Positions 41,211 to 55,149 of a stretch of 64,000 bases of DNA are shown piece after piece. The stretch lies in assembly GCA_963691815.1 (NCBI GenBank), contig OY829652.1, forward strand, positions 20,800,486 through 20,864,485. Direction: 5' to 3'. The position numbers and the translations under genes are program-made. Position 1 is the stretch's first letter; each line of letters begins with the position of its first letter. This DNA is from Echiichthys vipera (Eukaryota > Chordata > Actinopteri > Perciformes > Trachinidae). The notes under the pieces are model-generated. The model ran no database searches and was not told the DNA's origin. It worked only from the letters and a program-made list of their open reading frames with translations.

Positions 41211-43367
41211 CGAGAAAGGACAGTGGTCATAAAGGCTTACGCTACGTTGCACCTCATAAACAGAACGGTACACATGTGTACCGAACCGTGACATGCGAGC
41301 CGAATGGCACGGATTTTTTCGGTAAACCGTTCCACCCCTAATATTTACCATGCATGAGCATAAGCGTGATATGGATCTTCTTATCTAACTCTTTGCAGGA
41401 AACGAAATGTGTGAACAGTACATTTCCATTTACAGTACAGATCAGTGTAAGACATCATCAATAGATTAGGGCTGCCCTCAAAGAAATGTTTAGTCGAATA
41501 ACTCTTGTGATTTTGTCGACTAATATATTAGTTGATTTAATCGACAGATCTGTGAAACTGGGTTTCTCCACAAAGACGATTTATGTTTAAGACAGAGTCA
41601 TCAATCGGGTGAAGACGGTGCTCAGTTACTGAAATTCCTGGGAACACACATGAATATTAACACTGTCAGACATTTTCTCTGGAAAAGCTTGAGCTTTGTA
41701 CCCCACTGTCCAGGATGTTGATCTGGTTCATGAAAACCAATGTAGTCCCAGTCCCAGTGGCAACACATGATGAAAGGAAGGCAGGTACAGAGGTCAGCTG
41801 GCCTCCTTTTCACACACTGCCAACTCCTCACTGCAGTGAAAACAGCAGGCTCTGGGTTTGGCTCTGCCTCAGTCAGACAGGATCAGGGCTAAAAGGTGCA
41901 GTGGCAGCACAGACGGAAAGGACTTCTTCCAACACAAGCATTTAGATAATCTGCTACATCATTTCCTCTATGAAACAAGCCGGAAGGTCCTTCTGCACCT
42001 GCAGAATTTGTGGTCTGTGGATTGTGCATAATATAATTTTTTGCAAAATACTGCTTAATGATCAGCCGGCATCAACGCTGATCACACAGACATAATGGGG
42101 ATCTTCTGATAAGGTGTCATCGTAATAGCCAATGTTCACTACAAAGAAATCAATTGATGGCCCTTAATTCCCTAGACAATAATAACTGAATAAAAATATG
42201 CAGAGCTATTACAAATTCCGTCACTCAAATAGTTATCAAGCAAGTGAAGCCTGTTCCTGTTCATCTCCATAGGACTCAAGATGATGCGGTTGATTGTAGA
42301 GCAGAATGAGATTCAGTCAAGCTTGCACTTTCTTTAGTGTGCAGCAAGTGCAGGGCTTTGACAGCACGCTGCGAACAAACTGAGATGAAAGAGAGTTTCA
42401 AGGTTATTTTTTTACACAGAAATGGGCCACTGTATTAGTGTCAGACTCTCAGTAGCCATTTAAATTGTACTCCTAAAAACCTCAAAAAAGGAGCATCTTA
42501 ATACTAAACATGTCTGCTGCCGGGAATTCTTACACTCTGCTCTTTGACCCTGCTGATGGTTTTCAACCTATAGACAGAAGACAAGTAAAGAGATTCACAA
42601 TTCCTCTGCACTGTTTTATGAGGCAGAGTAGATGAAAGCAGGTCACCTTGGGCTCCTTGTTCAAAGCCTTGTGAAACCATAGTTAAAAAGAAGACACATC
42701 AAACAGAAAAGGAACTTGGGAAGGATGATCTCAGAGGGGCAATGAATCACTTCACGTTGAAATCAAATCATTTTTGCAAGAATCATAGCAGGGACAAAAG
42801 TGATTCCTTCTGTAGGCTTCTCATTTTACTGTAAGGAAAGACACTGTTTATGACAACCAAAGCCAAGCACAGGAGATTAGAGGATACTATATCCTTTAAG
42901 ACACACATCTTAAAAAGATACCAGTAAACATCCAGCACACTTCGGGGCTCTTTGAAGGAAATGCAACTACCGACTGACTGTTGTGTTACAGCATGTGTGT
43001 GTGATGATGTCATATGCCAACACCCTGACCCAGGTTTAATGCCAACAATCAACCTGGCCTATAATATGAGTAATAGTAGCCTCCTGCAGGGACCCATATG
43101 CTCACTCAACAGTAAATTTTGCACCATGTGTTTCTGTGTGATAAGGCCAGAGGAGCAACGTGACATCCAGTATGTTAGTATATAACAGTATCAACAGTAT
43201 TGTTTTTCTACAATACTGAAATTCCATCAAAGCCACTTTAAGGGGTTAAGAGAAATCAGAAAAATCAAAGCAGCTTTGGTTCAGCATGCACACAAAATCT
43301 CTTGACATCTGGATGAGCTGCGGGATTTCACACATTCACACAAGAATTTACACACATGCATGCTAAG

Positions 43368-43712
<345 letters not shown>

Positions 43713-43924
43713 GGTATTATTACATCATCCTCTAATCTAAAAATAGAGCCAGAGATTAGGCCACTAGGTTACACGTTTGACAGCATTGCTCTTACACACT
43801 GTGAAATGTGTGTCTCCTTCTCTCATCCATCAGTAAACTTGGCGGAGAGCAGGAGAGAGTAAAGCATGCAATGAAATGCCTGTGAATATTCTCATTTGTC
43901 CAGGTCATCATTATCCCCAAAGCA

Positions 43925-44040
43925 ATTTCATTTAAAAGCAACTGGACTTGGTTATTTATCTAGGAAGACGTTTCACCTCTCATCCAAGAGGCTTCGTCAG
44001 TTTATGTACCCGTCTGACCAGGCTGGGACTGGGGAGATGC
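43925..44040. repeat. interspersed repeat fragment
   Basis: GGAAGACGTTTCACCTCTCATCCAAGAGGCTTCGTCAG is close to a motif I remember as widespread in teleost genomes from degraded retroelements. Family not assigned. Confidence 0.4.
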
Positions 44041-44532
44041 AATGAGATGTTTCTCCCTGAGTGGTGGATGTCTTCACAGTAACAGATCAAAGTTCATCAA
44101 AGTTCATCAAACCTGTAGGAAAGTTCTAAAAACCTGTAATAATAGCTGGATCTGACTGTTTTATGTCACGCTTAATTCTTCCTCTTTGCCTAAAGACAAC
44201 TGCAGCTTTGTCTTAATGACCACCTTAACATCACCCTTGTTCTCGATAAGTTACTGGAAATGGCAACAATACAGACTATAAGGGTAATTACAGAGAAATG
44301 CAGCAGGTATGGTCTATTCAGGGGGTGGTTGCAGGCTGTAAATAGATCATACTGACAACAAAACTAGATCTATTAACTCTTGATTCTCCAGTATTTCTTC
44401 ATTAGGTCATTATGTGCTCAATATTTAGGCTAGCAAGCAGGAAAGATTCACAACCACCATCATGTACAGTGAATGATGATGCTAAGCTATTTTTTTTAAA
44501 TAATAGCCATTCTTTTTAGGTAATATGCTAGG

Positions 44533-44700
44533 TGATTCTGGTGCAAAACCATCCCATGGTTTTTTTCGGCACTTAGCCAGTGCCAGACAGTTTTTTCCGT
44601 GTATAAACTATTAACGGAGAAATCTGGGAGAGTTGCTAACAACCACTAATACTTCTCAAAATAACACCAAACCTCTGCAGTAGCATGATAAGAGTCCTTA
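44533..44700. mobile_element. fragment of long-TIR MITE family (copy 1)
   Basis: GCAAAACCATCCCATGGTTT, ACTATTAACGGAGAAATC, GTTGCTAACA and AGTAGCATGATAAGAGTCC also occur in the element at 51.0-51.36 kb, partly in changed order. Confidence 0.6.
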
Positions 44701-44789
44701 CACTCTCCTTACGCCCTCACTTTAATGAACAATACCGCTCTACCTCAATTCAACAAATGTCATTGCACTGTTACTGTCTATTTATTATT

Positions 44790-45002
44790 ATTATTATCTA
44801 TTCACTTTACAATCCACTGCCACTTTACATTTTTTTACTCTTTGTATATTTTTCACTCTTTGTATATTTTTATTATTTTTATTATGTTGTATGTATATTC
44901 TGATTGCACTGGGTCTGAGAGGACTGTAATTTCATTTTTTGCATTTGTATGTCATACATATTGCAATTTTTGACAATAAAACTGACTTGACTTGACTTGA
45001 CT
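44790..45002 (+). mobile_element. retroposon 3' end with ACTTG tail
   Basis: Ends TTTGACAATAAAACTGACTTGACTTGACTTGACT, a short tandem tail after an AATAAA. This is the typical 3' end of an L2-like retroposon copy. Confidence 0.4.
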
Positions 45003-45860
45003 AAAACAAAGCTCCAACAACGTAGTTAGCGAACCCAGAGTTTATTAAAAGAGTGTTTTGAAAGACATACCAACTGACCAGCTCCTCTCGTAGTAAAGTC
45101 CATTCGAGTCGATTACCAAATGCAATCCAAAAGGAAGGAGCCCATGTATATAATTGCCAAAAGAAACTGGAAACGTGTAAAAACTTCAACTTCGGTGTAT
45201 GTTCAAGTGTTAATTTTACTTATACGGTTGGTTTTCATTTGTTATCTGACACCCAAGGCATTACTTTTTTTCCAACCCGTGTTCTGCCTAGTCCCACTAA
45301 AGTCTGAACCATATACAACGTACCACATTGATTTGGAAGTCACCAAAACAAACGTCAGTGACACCAACTGTGCATAAAGTCCAGTCATAAAAGCAGGCTG
45401 TTTTCCCATGTACAAAAGCATCAGACTTATGTCTTCAAGTGTCCTTGTAACTCGTGCATTCTGAATTTACGCTGCACTGCACCTGACTCCTGAGATGTAA
45501 ACACCATTCCTCTTGATTAGCTTACCTGCTAGCTTCCTTTTCATTTTTTACAATACGACAATTTTGTTATGCCTAATGATGCTGCTATAGGCCTGGTCTG
45601 CTGGGGGATAATGCTGTTCCTGATACTCTGAGCTTTTATCTGGTCTGTCTGTATCATTCATGTCTCATCAATGCATGTTTCTAATTCATCTTCATATTGA
45701 CCACTACAATTGTCAAAGTCATATTTACATTACTTTAACTATTATTATAGTTGCTTGCATCTCTGGAAGTGTATCTGTCTGTCTGTCTTTATGTCTGTCT
45801 TTGTCTCTCTCTGTCGATTTGTTCGTCTTTTCTCTCTTTCTCTCTCCTTTTCTTCCTCCC

Positions 45861-46060
45861 CAACCGGTGCAGACAGATGTCCGTCCTCCATAGAGCTGGG
45901 TCTGTCTGAAGTTCCTGCCTGTTATAGGGAAGGTCTGCGTTGCCACCGTACTCACCGGGAGAATTGTTTGGTCTATGTAAATCATAAATAAGTCATAGAT
46001 TGTGGTCTATACCTACTCTGTAAAGTGTCCTGAGATAACGTTTGATATGATTTGGCACTG
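45861..46060 (+). repeat. teleost interspersed repeat block
   Basis: CCGGTGCAGACAGATG...CTACTCTGTAAAGTGTCCTGAGATAACGTTTGATATGATTTGGC matches a block I remember as common in percomorph genomes. The ORF through it is not a gene. Confidence 0.5.
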
Positions 46061-48960
46061 GCATACAGAAGTGTATTCTTTTATTTCAAAAGGACTGAAG
46101 CTTAGTCAGGGATGCTCATCATGACTGTGTTGGGAGGGGAGTATTTTTTTCAAACTGTGTCTGCATGTAATCTGTCGCTGTAAACAAAAGGAGGGAATTA
46201 AGAGCTTCGGGTCAAACGCCGCAACAGCAGTGTAGAAAGCATTTGTCGACTGCAGATCAAAAACTGACAGAAATACAATTACCTGAAATGACAGAAATAA
46301 TGGACGGTCACTCCAAGTCCAAATATCATCAGTGCATGTCGACAGAGAGATAATACTAATGAAGCTCAAGACAACAAGGTGAATGAAAAGCGTGTGTTAC
46401 GTCCTTTGATATCTGTTATTGTCCAGATATTTTCATTATTCCCCTATGAAACCACTAAACCCAGTTCTGCTATTCATTTACACAGGATCAGCCAACAGGA
46501 GCGCAGACTTCAGAAGACAGAGCCTCAGAGCTCACAGAACACAAAAAACATTTGTTGACTTAAACTTGCTACTGGCAAAGGACGTCTCCAAATCATCTGG
46601 CTTTTGAATCACTTCTGTTTCTGAAAGTCAGGCTGCACTGTGCAACTGAGCAATTTTATTTTTTATTTCCCAAAACCGACGCAGATTTTCACCAACTTCA
46701 GCAAACAGATCAGCCTCTGAGCCGATAAACATATGAAATTCCATGTTTTCCTCTCTCAGAGTTTAAACAGTCTGACACATTAATACCCAGCGCGATGGAA
46801 AAACATCATGTTCTCTGTCAATTTCATCACGCCTGTCATGTTTACGGACTCAGTGAACCAAGATTTAAAAGAACATGTGCATGCAGCATCTTCTGTTTGT
46901 GTTGGGCTCATCGCTTGTACCGCGTGTCATTGTCTCTCCTTCCTGTCTAACCACTGTGTGGTTCCATTCAATTAGAGCGGCTTTTTGCATATCATTAGGA
47001 CAACTAGGCAAGTAGGCTATTGCTATGCCTAACCATCTTTCAAACCTTCAAGGTATCTGTGCAAATACAGTTATTTTGCATAGTATGTGCTTTACTGTGC
47101 AGTACATAAAAAGCCATGACCTGCTCAACTTGACTGACTTAAATGATCTAAAAGAATAAAAAGACTGTAGGTCAGAGGTCGTATTCTGATTAATACTTGT
47201 CCCATTCTGCTCAGTTGTGCTGAAGCCAAGCAGACTGGGACTGTGTTGAGAGGGCTTCACTGAATCTGAGCCCAATTACATTTGTGTAGCCTTTATTAGA
47301 GCCATTCCAAACATGACTGGGAGTTCATATGAATTGGTTTCAAAGTGTAAAAATGCTGCCAATGAAAAAAATTAATTCTTTGCCTGGGATGATTCAGGGG
47401 AATATGTAGTAACAACAAAGGATCTCTATGGAATTTTTCAGTGTGTGAGTGTGTGGAGGGGGGGGGGGGGTGCGCTTGCTTATGGGTGTCAAACATATTT
47501 TGATTGTATCTTTGCAGCCATAAAAACAGTGAACCACAAGAGGGGATGTCTGGTAACATGCAAAAAACAGTGTAAAGCACAGCTCTATCAATAGTACTGC
47601 ATGTAGAAAAAAATCCCCATGGATTTTTACATTTGGTTGTCTCTGCTGTTGTTTTGCATATTTCACACCAGAGTGTGTAGAGATATGGAGGCATGTACTG
47701 TATCTGGTTAGTCATATACTCAGATCCATCCTTCCTAGCAAACTAGGAAGTGAAATCGGAGACCAGTAGGCAAACACAGTCAACACAGACAAGTCTCCAA
47801 GGCTTAGTCATGACCGTTGTGGAATGGAGACATAGGACGTAGGAGAGGGTGCCTCAGACTAGCTACAGAACCTGTTCAACAGATTATTCAAATGCAACAG
47901 GGGAGAAATTAAATAGAAACTGAAAATCTAAATAATAAAAAGCTAGATGGGAATTAGGTCTGCAGTACATCTAACAATATCTAACACGTCAATCATAGTG
48001 GGTCTATTTTTTCCTGACAAACCAAACATCTGAAATAGATTGCTTTGTCTCTTTTAGCTTTTGGATGTGACAAATGATGGACAGGAATATAAACAGCTGG
48101 GCCGAGACATAAAAACTCACCTTCAAAAGCTTCATAACTAGATCACACATTTAATACACAAAGGCTAACATGTGGTATGTTTCTCATTCTGGCAGGCCAT
48201 GGGAAACTACACTAAAACTCTGGAGCTCTCCTCTCTTCCTAGTATTAATTTACAAAGCTAATAGTTAAACTTCGAAGAGGCTCAGCAAAGAGGCAGAATT
48301 CCAGTCTGTGTGGAGGGCAGCTGGATGTAACAACCAGGAAGCTACAAAAAAAGAATGAGAAATGGACTTGTACCCCTGCTATAGGCTTTGTGTGAATATT
48401 TGCCAGAGGGCAGAATTATGGTTTTGATATCATGAATACTTGTTGGAATAGTAGAGATTTAAAGAAATCTGAAATATTAGTGTGGAGAAACTTTGATTCT
48501 GTCAGAGGAGAAACATGGTAAAACTAGAGACCACCTTCTAATAGGATCACAACAGCCGCAATGCCAAACCGAGCCGGGGGCCTCAAAGGGAACTTCCTAC
48601 CCCCTACTTCCAGCGCCTTTGCTCGGACCACACCCATCTTTGAACGTGACCATTATTTTGATCTCCACTTCACACAGGTAAAGTTTCGTGAACGGGCAGG
48701 ACGCTTTTGCGGTGACAAAATCTGGTTGCAGACAGAAAAACAAGACAAAACCGCCTCTGTGGTAGTTCCTACTACAGAAGGTGTGGCCAGGCCCACATTT
48801 GGCCATGATGACACACACACAGCCTCACAAGGTGAAAACAATGCCAGCATCACTATCACAGTTGTAAAAATTACGGATGGAAGTGAGCATTTCTCTTTTT
48901 TCGTATTTTCTAGAAATTGATTTACAGGTGTGGGGTACACGCACAAGAAATTGCTTGATG

Positions 48961-49167
48961 GGGCGGCCGGTGGCTGAGTGGTTAGAGCAATCGTCCCATG
49001 TAAAAAGGCTGAAGGTCCTCGAGGCAGCGGCTGCGGGTTCGACTCTGACCTGCGGCAGTTTGCTGCATCTCTCCCCCTCTTTCTCCCTCACCCCATTTCC
49101 TGTCTGTCCTATATAATAAAGGCTTGAAAAACTGCAAAAAAAAGAATAATAAAAAAAAAAAAAGAAA
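48961..49167 (+). mobile_element. tRNA-derived SINE
   Basis: A box TGGCTGAGTGG and B box GGTTCGACTCT are correctly spaced, followed by a pyrimidine-rich body (TCTCCCCCTCTTTCTCCCTC), TATATAATAAAGGC and an A-rich tail. A 15-bp target duplication flanks it: AGAAATTGCTTGATG (48946-48960) and AGAAGTTACTTGATG (49168-49182), two mismatches. Confidence 0.85.
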
Positions 49168-51008
49168 AGAAGTTACTTGATGTCAACATGCAAGAGAGAT
49201 AGAAACGCTCATTTGGAATCATTTTATGATCGTCTGACAAGAACAAAGAAACCAGTGGCTGTCATGCAAAGCCTTGTTGGGACATGCAACAGTGACATGG
49301 AGCCGGCACAAGCCATACCTGTCATAGCCACACTTGCTTTCTCTAATCTTAGTGCGTAGCGCGTGGGCACAGCTGAGAGCAGTTTAGATGGTAAACAAGT
49401 GGCGGGATGTGTGGGGGAATTAGCGGAGCTACCGACAGTGCTCTCTGCATCAACAACGACCCTGCCAACACCACCAACACTAGACCTGCAGATGCCTTGA
49501 CCTTTCTCCAGGACTCCTTGAAATTGGACTTGTGACAGCCAGTCAGAGAGAGGTAAAGCAGCTGCAGCCCTGAAGGCTCCAGTTGCAGTTGAGAACTAGA
49601 TTATATACTCACTGGAGAGAAGAGTAGGATATCTAATAGGCTAACTGTAAACTGAGGACTGTGGAGAGCAGATATACAAATTGCAGCTACCCTTGTTGGT
49701 ATGAGGTTTAGCCAGTGAGTGCATACTCAACTTATTATCAGAGGTTTGCTTTTGCTTAGCCTCAGACTAGGACCGGGCAATAAATAAAATCTCACTTTTT
49801 TTTTACACCACACATGATTTTAATCTTTTTTTTTTTTTTTACTATTGGAAAAAAAATGTAGTGCATCCCTGAATGACACTATGGCCCTGTTGTTCACACT
49901 GGCATTAACACGCATTTCCACATGTGTCCTGAGTGGCAATTTGTGATCGGATCTCTCTTCCATGCATTATTAACTCATAAACACATGGCTAATATTGCAG
50001 TAGTTGGGTTTCATTTTTTGTTCAAGATAAAGCCACTCCTGAATTTTCATCTGAAATAACTTGAGAAAACTCCAAAAAGTTGATTTCCCCATCTGCAGGT
50101 CAATCCCACCAAGAAAACTAGTATGCCCCAAAGCAAAGGGGTCAGATAAAGTCTACTGACTGCACACGTATGCACATCAAACAGACAGTAGCGTGAGAAT
50201 ATGTTCTCTGTAAGAGTGGCTCTCTTCCCAGCCTCACATTGCTCAATAATTTCATCTCTCTTGTGCCAGTTTCACTAAACAGTTAGGCACACCCGGGACC
50301 AGTGGAAGGTTGCCCCCCCCCCCCTGTGAACTTTGTAGAGCTGCAGGCTGATCCAGTAGGAAGTAACTGAACATCCACACAGAGCCATGATCGTCGAGCA
50401 TGATGCTGATAGCTTTACAGAAGAAAGCATGAAAGTTGATTCCTCCCAAATTAAATTTTAATTCCTGCCACATATTACAAGATGCAGGCTGTAGCCAAAT
50501 CAAGTGTTTGACAGGTGCAGCACTGATCACATGTAAACACGAGGTGAAAAGTACTTGGCTATAAACCATGTTTCAATAAATAAACAGAAAAGGGAGGTAG
50601 GCGGATAAACTGGAAAGGAGGTGGAGTCATTGTTCATGATAGAAGCAGTGTCCCAATTAATTAATTCCAATGTGAGAAGTCACAAGGGGAAGTCACAAGC
50701 TTTGATAAATGCCCACAGGAAATCCTTTTTGCTGCCGTAGATCCAAGAGAGATACAAAGTTGCGGCTTATTAATAGGGCTGTTTCTTTAAAACAAAACTT
50801 TTTTTTCAAATCAAAGATTTTCCAAGGCACAATACCTTGCCTTTATTTCTAGCTATTGGCCATAACGATATGTGTATCATTAAATAATATTTTTGTATCA
50901 CTTTGTCGTTCATGATTACCTATTAAAAACCACTTTACTGATACTATAACAACAACCTAACAAATAGGTCAAGCCTAAGCACAGACCGTACAAAAGCTTT
51001 CATTAAAA

Positions 51009-51360
51009 CTGTAATTACGACGCAAAATCATCCCATGGTCTTTTTTGGCACTCACATACATCAACTAAGCCATCGATACAGTTTGCTAACAGCCTGACAT
51101 GGCTAACACTTATTAGCTCTGAGCATTACAGTGGTGGCATTAAAACGTCTTTTTTAACCACTTATATTGCTCAAAATAAAATCAAACCGCTAAAGTAGCA
51201 TGATAAGAGTCCCTACACATAAAACGCCACGCCCAGCTGTTAGCAACTCCAACGGATTTCTCCGTTAATAGTTGTGACACCAAAGAAAACTATCGATGGC
51301 TTATTTGATGTATGTATGTGCCGAAAAAGACCATCGGATGATTTTGCGCCAGGATTACAC
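51009..51360. mobile_element. MITE with ~70-bp terminal inverted repeats (copy 2)
   Basis: Left arm 51009-51079 (CGCAAAATCATCCCATGGTC ... AAGCCATCGATA) and right arm 51291-51360 (TATCGATGGCTTATTT ... GATGATTTTGCG) are inverted copies with few mismatches. An inner pair (GCTAACAG/CTGTTAGC) extends the hairpin. About 350 bp, no ORF. Superfamily not assigned. Confidence 0.75.
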
Positions 51361-54300
51361 TTTAGAAATAGTTCAACAGAAATGTAAGCATAACTATGTG
51401 CCTGTGTTCACTGAGCATATCTGGCAGCCTCCTCGACTGAGACACTGCACAGAAATACAATACAACACAATACAGTACAACATGTAACTATTGTAGGTGA
51501 GTTCTTGAGGTGCTGGTAGGTGTATTTTTGAACTTCAGACATAGCCAAGCTAACCGTTTCCCTCTGCCTCCACTATGCTAAGCTATGCTAACAACATTAC
51601 GTCTACAGCTCTGCATTAAATGCAGAGATATTAACCAAACTCTCGTTTCACCTAGTGTTTGGGAAGTGGTTTAAACAGGTGTTATATGAAGCAGGTGTGA
51701 GCTTAACATCAGTATAATAAAGCAGATAGCCTCATGGGGACATAAACACAAGCCCTCCAACTATCTTCCCATAATAATACTAAGGTGATTAGACTCACAG
51801 GCTGAATCAAAGGGGTGAAAAGGTAGTTATGGTTGATGCTGGCAACACATAACATCCAGCCCCATTCTGATACAAAAAAAGAACAGATTTGTTTACTTTC
51901 TTATGGGAAAGAACATTTAGTGGGCTTGTTTCTCCATCAGGCCTGCCACAGAAGAAGTCATGTGTTGTCCAGATAGGCAGATAACAAGGCCCCGGGGCCC
52001 CTCCACACACAACCAGAGACTGAATGTGAAATATGATGTGGTCTCAAGAGTCTACAGGGAATGGACGGTTAACTGGAGTGAAAGGGCCCAACATAAGAGT
52101 AAGGTTTGTGGCTATAGGCTGAGCAGCTGTTCGACGCTTCCTAAAGCCTGATAGCTGAAAAGGACAAGCTGTTCCAGGATAAAAAGATGTGTTAGAAGAA
52201 TAAGACCTGTTTAGTTTCATTGAATCTTTTGGACTACACTGCCCTGACACTTGGAAACACCTGTGGTTAGTAGACTCTCGTCTACTGGAGAACAGAGACA
52301 TGGTTAATTAATCATCCCAGAGTTCAACTTCAATAAGTGAGGTGATGGTGAATAGTATCCGCTAACTTATAGAATAACAGCATAGGTAGCAGAGGCAGAT
52401 CCATCTGTTCCTCGTTTAACAATGAAAACAGCTTAGCCAATAAGGCTGTGATATTGTATGATACCTTGAATGTCAGTGAATGTCATTTCAGTGTAAAAGT
52501 TTCTAAATGTTTTAGAAGAATATAACGTTGACAACAAGCTAAAGTGCAGCGGACCGGGGAAAAAAGCTGACATGTCATTCACACAGCACAGATGACTTAA
52601 GTATTCTTAACATGATTTTTAAACTTAAATGTGTTAAACAAGTGTGTATTTATGTGTGTAATGAGAGAGAAAGAGAGAGATGAGTTGTGAACATAGCCAA
52701 GTGCCTGTGTCTTGCTTGCTGGCTGCTTATTAAAGTGAAGGGAGTTAATGTTAGCCCCGAAGCTAGCAACAACAGTCCAGGCTCACCAACCTTTAAGGTG
52801 AACCAGTTATTCACATTTTGTGTCAAGCTGGTACTCAAAGTTTTGCTCAGCCCCTCCTTAAAGCTCAGTTAAGGGTTTTTTTTCTTGTTTAAGAAAGCAT
52901 ACATTTAAGCATACGCTGTAGGTGGACCAGCAACTCGCACTGTAGCTACATAATAGGTAGCTACAGGTAACTGGGCTAAAAAAGGACTGAAACTCATAGT
53001 ACAGCTGAGGGAAAGTGCTGGGCTAGGTGATGTTTCTTCAATATAAGCATCACCTTTCACAAGGCAAGTTCCATTTAAAGGACTATTAACCTGCGATGAT
53101 TTGGATAAAAGTTCACTGGAACTTTGATGGGAAGGATTTGATACATGGAAGATATCACGTAAGGGGTGCAATTCATGAGTCACCTACTGTATGAATTGTG
53201 TTTTTATACTGGTTTTACAGCCACACTAGAAAAAAACATTGCTGAAGTTGAAACAATTACTTCGTATGAGTCCTGCATTTAACATTTAGCCCTACAATCA
53301 ATGTCATTCATCACACACACAGAGGGGAAAGTAAGATTGCGAGGCTCTGCTGTATTGTTCAAGGGTCAGCAGACTGGCAAATGTAAACAGTCTCATTTGC
53401 TTCAGGAATGCATTTATCACACTGGTCTACTTCTGACCTGCAAGGTACTGTACAAGAAACAGCCAAGAAGTAAGTCTTTAATGCGACATTGAGCTGCAAC
53501 AAATACACAAGTATTGGTAGGGAGGAGGGAGAATGGCAGATACCAATTTAGGAAATGGGATCAGAATGATGTCATGGGTATGTTTTCAGATGAAAGCAGT
53601 TACCTACTAACCTTAATGGTATCTAAATGGCTTGTATCAGGCTGTTGGCTTTTACGATGTCTGTCTGACTCAACTCTCAGGAACACGCTAATCATCATAT
53701 GACCTCATTTAGTAAAGGACACAGTTTGAACAATGGTGACAGTCCTTCAAAACACTGGTTTCCTTACAGTAAGTGCTTGGTGCATAACACAACCTACAGT
53801 TAAGAGCATGCTATTAGCAATCTCCTTGCAGAGTCCTTTTAAGGACTTACTACAGACTACAATATTCATGGTGGTTGGACATCAGTGAAGGCCAGACAGC
53901 TTCTGAGGAGCCAACCACAGCAACAGACCTCTTGGCTAAACCTGACAGTTTGGGAACATCCAGCCGCTCATGACACAGCAGTCCTACTCCGGAGCTGCCT
54001 TCAGAGGACTTCCTTTCTGTCCTTTCATCTAGCAGTGCATTTTCCAAATCTGTGGTACTTTGTAGGGTCATGGGGGGTCACAGCTCTCACAGCAGAACTC
54101 TCTGTCTCTCTGGAAGGTCAGAGTGACTCAGCTTCACTTTCCCTTCCACACATAACACATCCACACTACCTTTAAACGGATGCAGTGGAGGGCCTTGATG
54201 GTTTTGAAAATCACGTTCTTAAGTCAAATCGGCCTCATTCCTTTTATGACCAGCTGTTTCAGGGCAGATTTTGTCATAAGGAAACAGCATTTTAATGGTG

Positions 54301-55084
54301 TTTAGTCTCCAAAAAGGATGGAAGGGTGTGATAAGAAGACACGGGTGTGTTGGACTACTGTACATGGACTAATAGAGAAAGAGACCTTCATTTTTAAATC
54401 AACTGCATCATGAAGATCTGCATCCATATCTGGTTTTAGAGCTGGGAAAAACCTAGGACAAAATTGTCTTGCTAGTTGTCAGGGCATAAAACCAACGATC
54501 TGTTGCTCTTTACAGATCAAGACTTGTGTAAGAATGGCAAAACTGTCAGTGCTTAAAAAACATTTGTTTAAAATTCAAATTTAGTCAAATCGTGACCTTA
54601 AAATCAAACTGTGGTTTTGGATTATCATGACGAACCTAATTAATATATTTTGTGGACATTTAGTTCAGAAACTGAGATGGGAATATCTGTTTCATCTAAT
54701 CTATTACAAAGCTGAATAATTAGTAGACTATTAATTTTAATCACAATTTTGGCTTTTAAAAATGAAATGAACATCCATTTGCATGGATGTATTAAGGTAA
54801 CTGGATACAACGTTCGAGGCGTTCATTCCTATGAAAGTTGCTCAGTGGCACAGGATACCAAAAAAGTTCAACTACCGCATCTAACAATACCAGGATGATC
54901 GGAACTGCTTCTGCATTGTGTGGCCCATAGAGCAGGCGCACATACTTCCACAGATTTAGCACCCGAGTAACTTGAATGGGAATTCAATTATTTAGTCGTG
55001 CTGCTATTATAGACTTTCAGAATTGTATCAGACCGAATGGTTCAAATCCTAATTCACACGAGTACTTTTGCGGAGGTTCTGTTT

Positions 55085-55140
55085 CTGAAAGGATTTACTC
55101 GAGTCCTTGAGTCAGCGGCCGTGGGTTCGACTCCCACTGA
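55085..55140 (+). mobile_element. SINE fragment (B-box part)
   Basis: GAGTCAGCGGCCGTGGGTTCGACTCCCACTG corresponds to the B-box region of the SINE at 48961. No A box, no tail. Confidence 0.5.
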
Positions 55141-55149
55141 ATTGAAGAA

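Larger units (their letters stand above)
40240..41340. mobile_element. second hAT-like copy, inverted, with a nested insertion
   Basis: Ends GGTAAACCGTTCCACCCCTA at 41340, the same terminus as the element at 36.4-37.3 kb but in opposite orientation. Shared internal blocks include GTAGCGTAAGCC..TGAGGTGCAACG-type sequence (41230-41260) and TTAGGGATTACTGTAACAAT (about 40279). About 40490-40700 is a different fish repeat (TACTTGAGTATTTTATTTAC...CTACATTTATCTGATTAC), so this copy is interrupted. The left terminus was not found. Confidence 0.55.

Noticed and set aside
45725..45991. Two overlapping 85-95 codon frames
   Set aside because: They run through an interspersed repeat common in fish and a CTGT/CT-rich tract.
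48561..48920. 119-codon plus-strand frame
   Set aside because: No family recognised and no splice or promoter context. The frame's end overlaps the approach to the SINE, and the opposite strand is open too.
48961..49050. tRNA gene
   Set aside because: A and B boxes are present, but no cloverleaf with a plausible anticodon arm. The SINE body, A-rich tail and target duplication show a retroposon.
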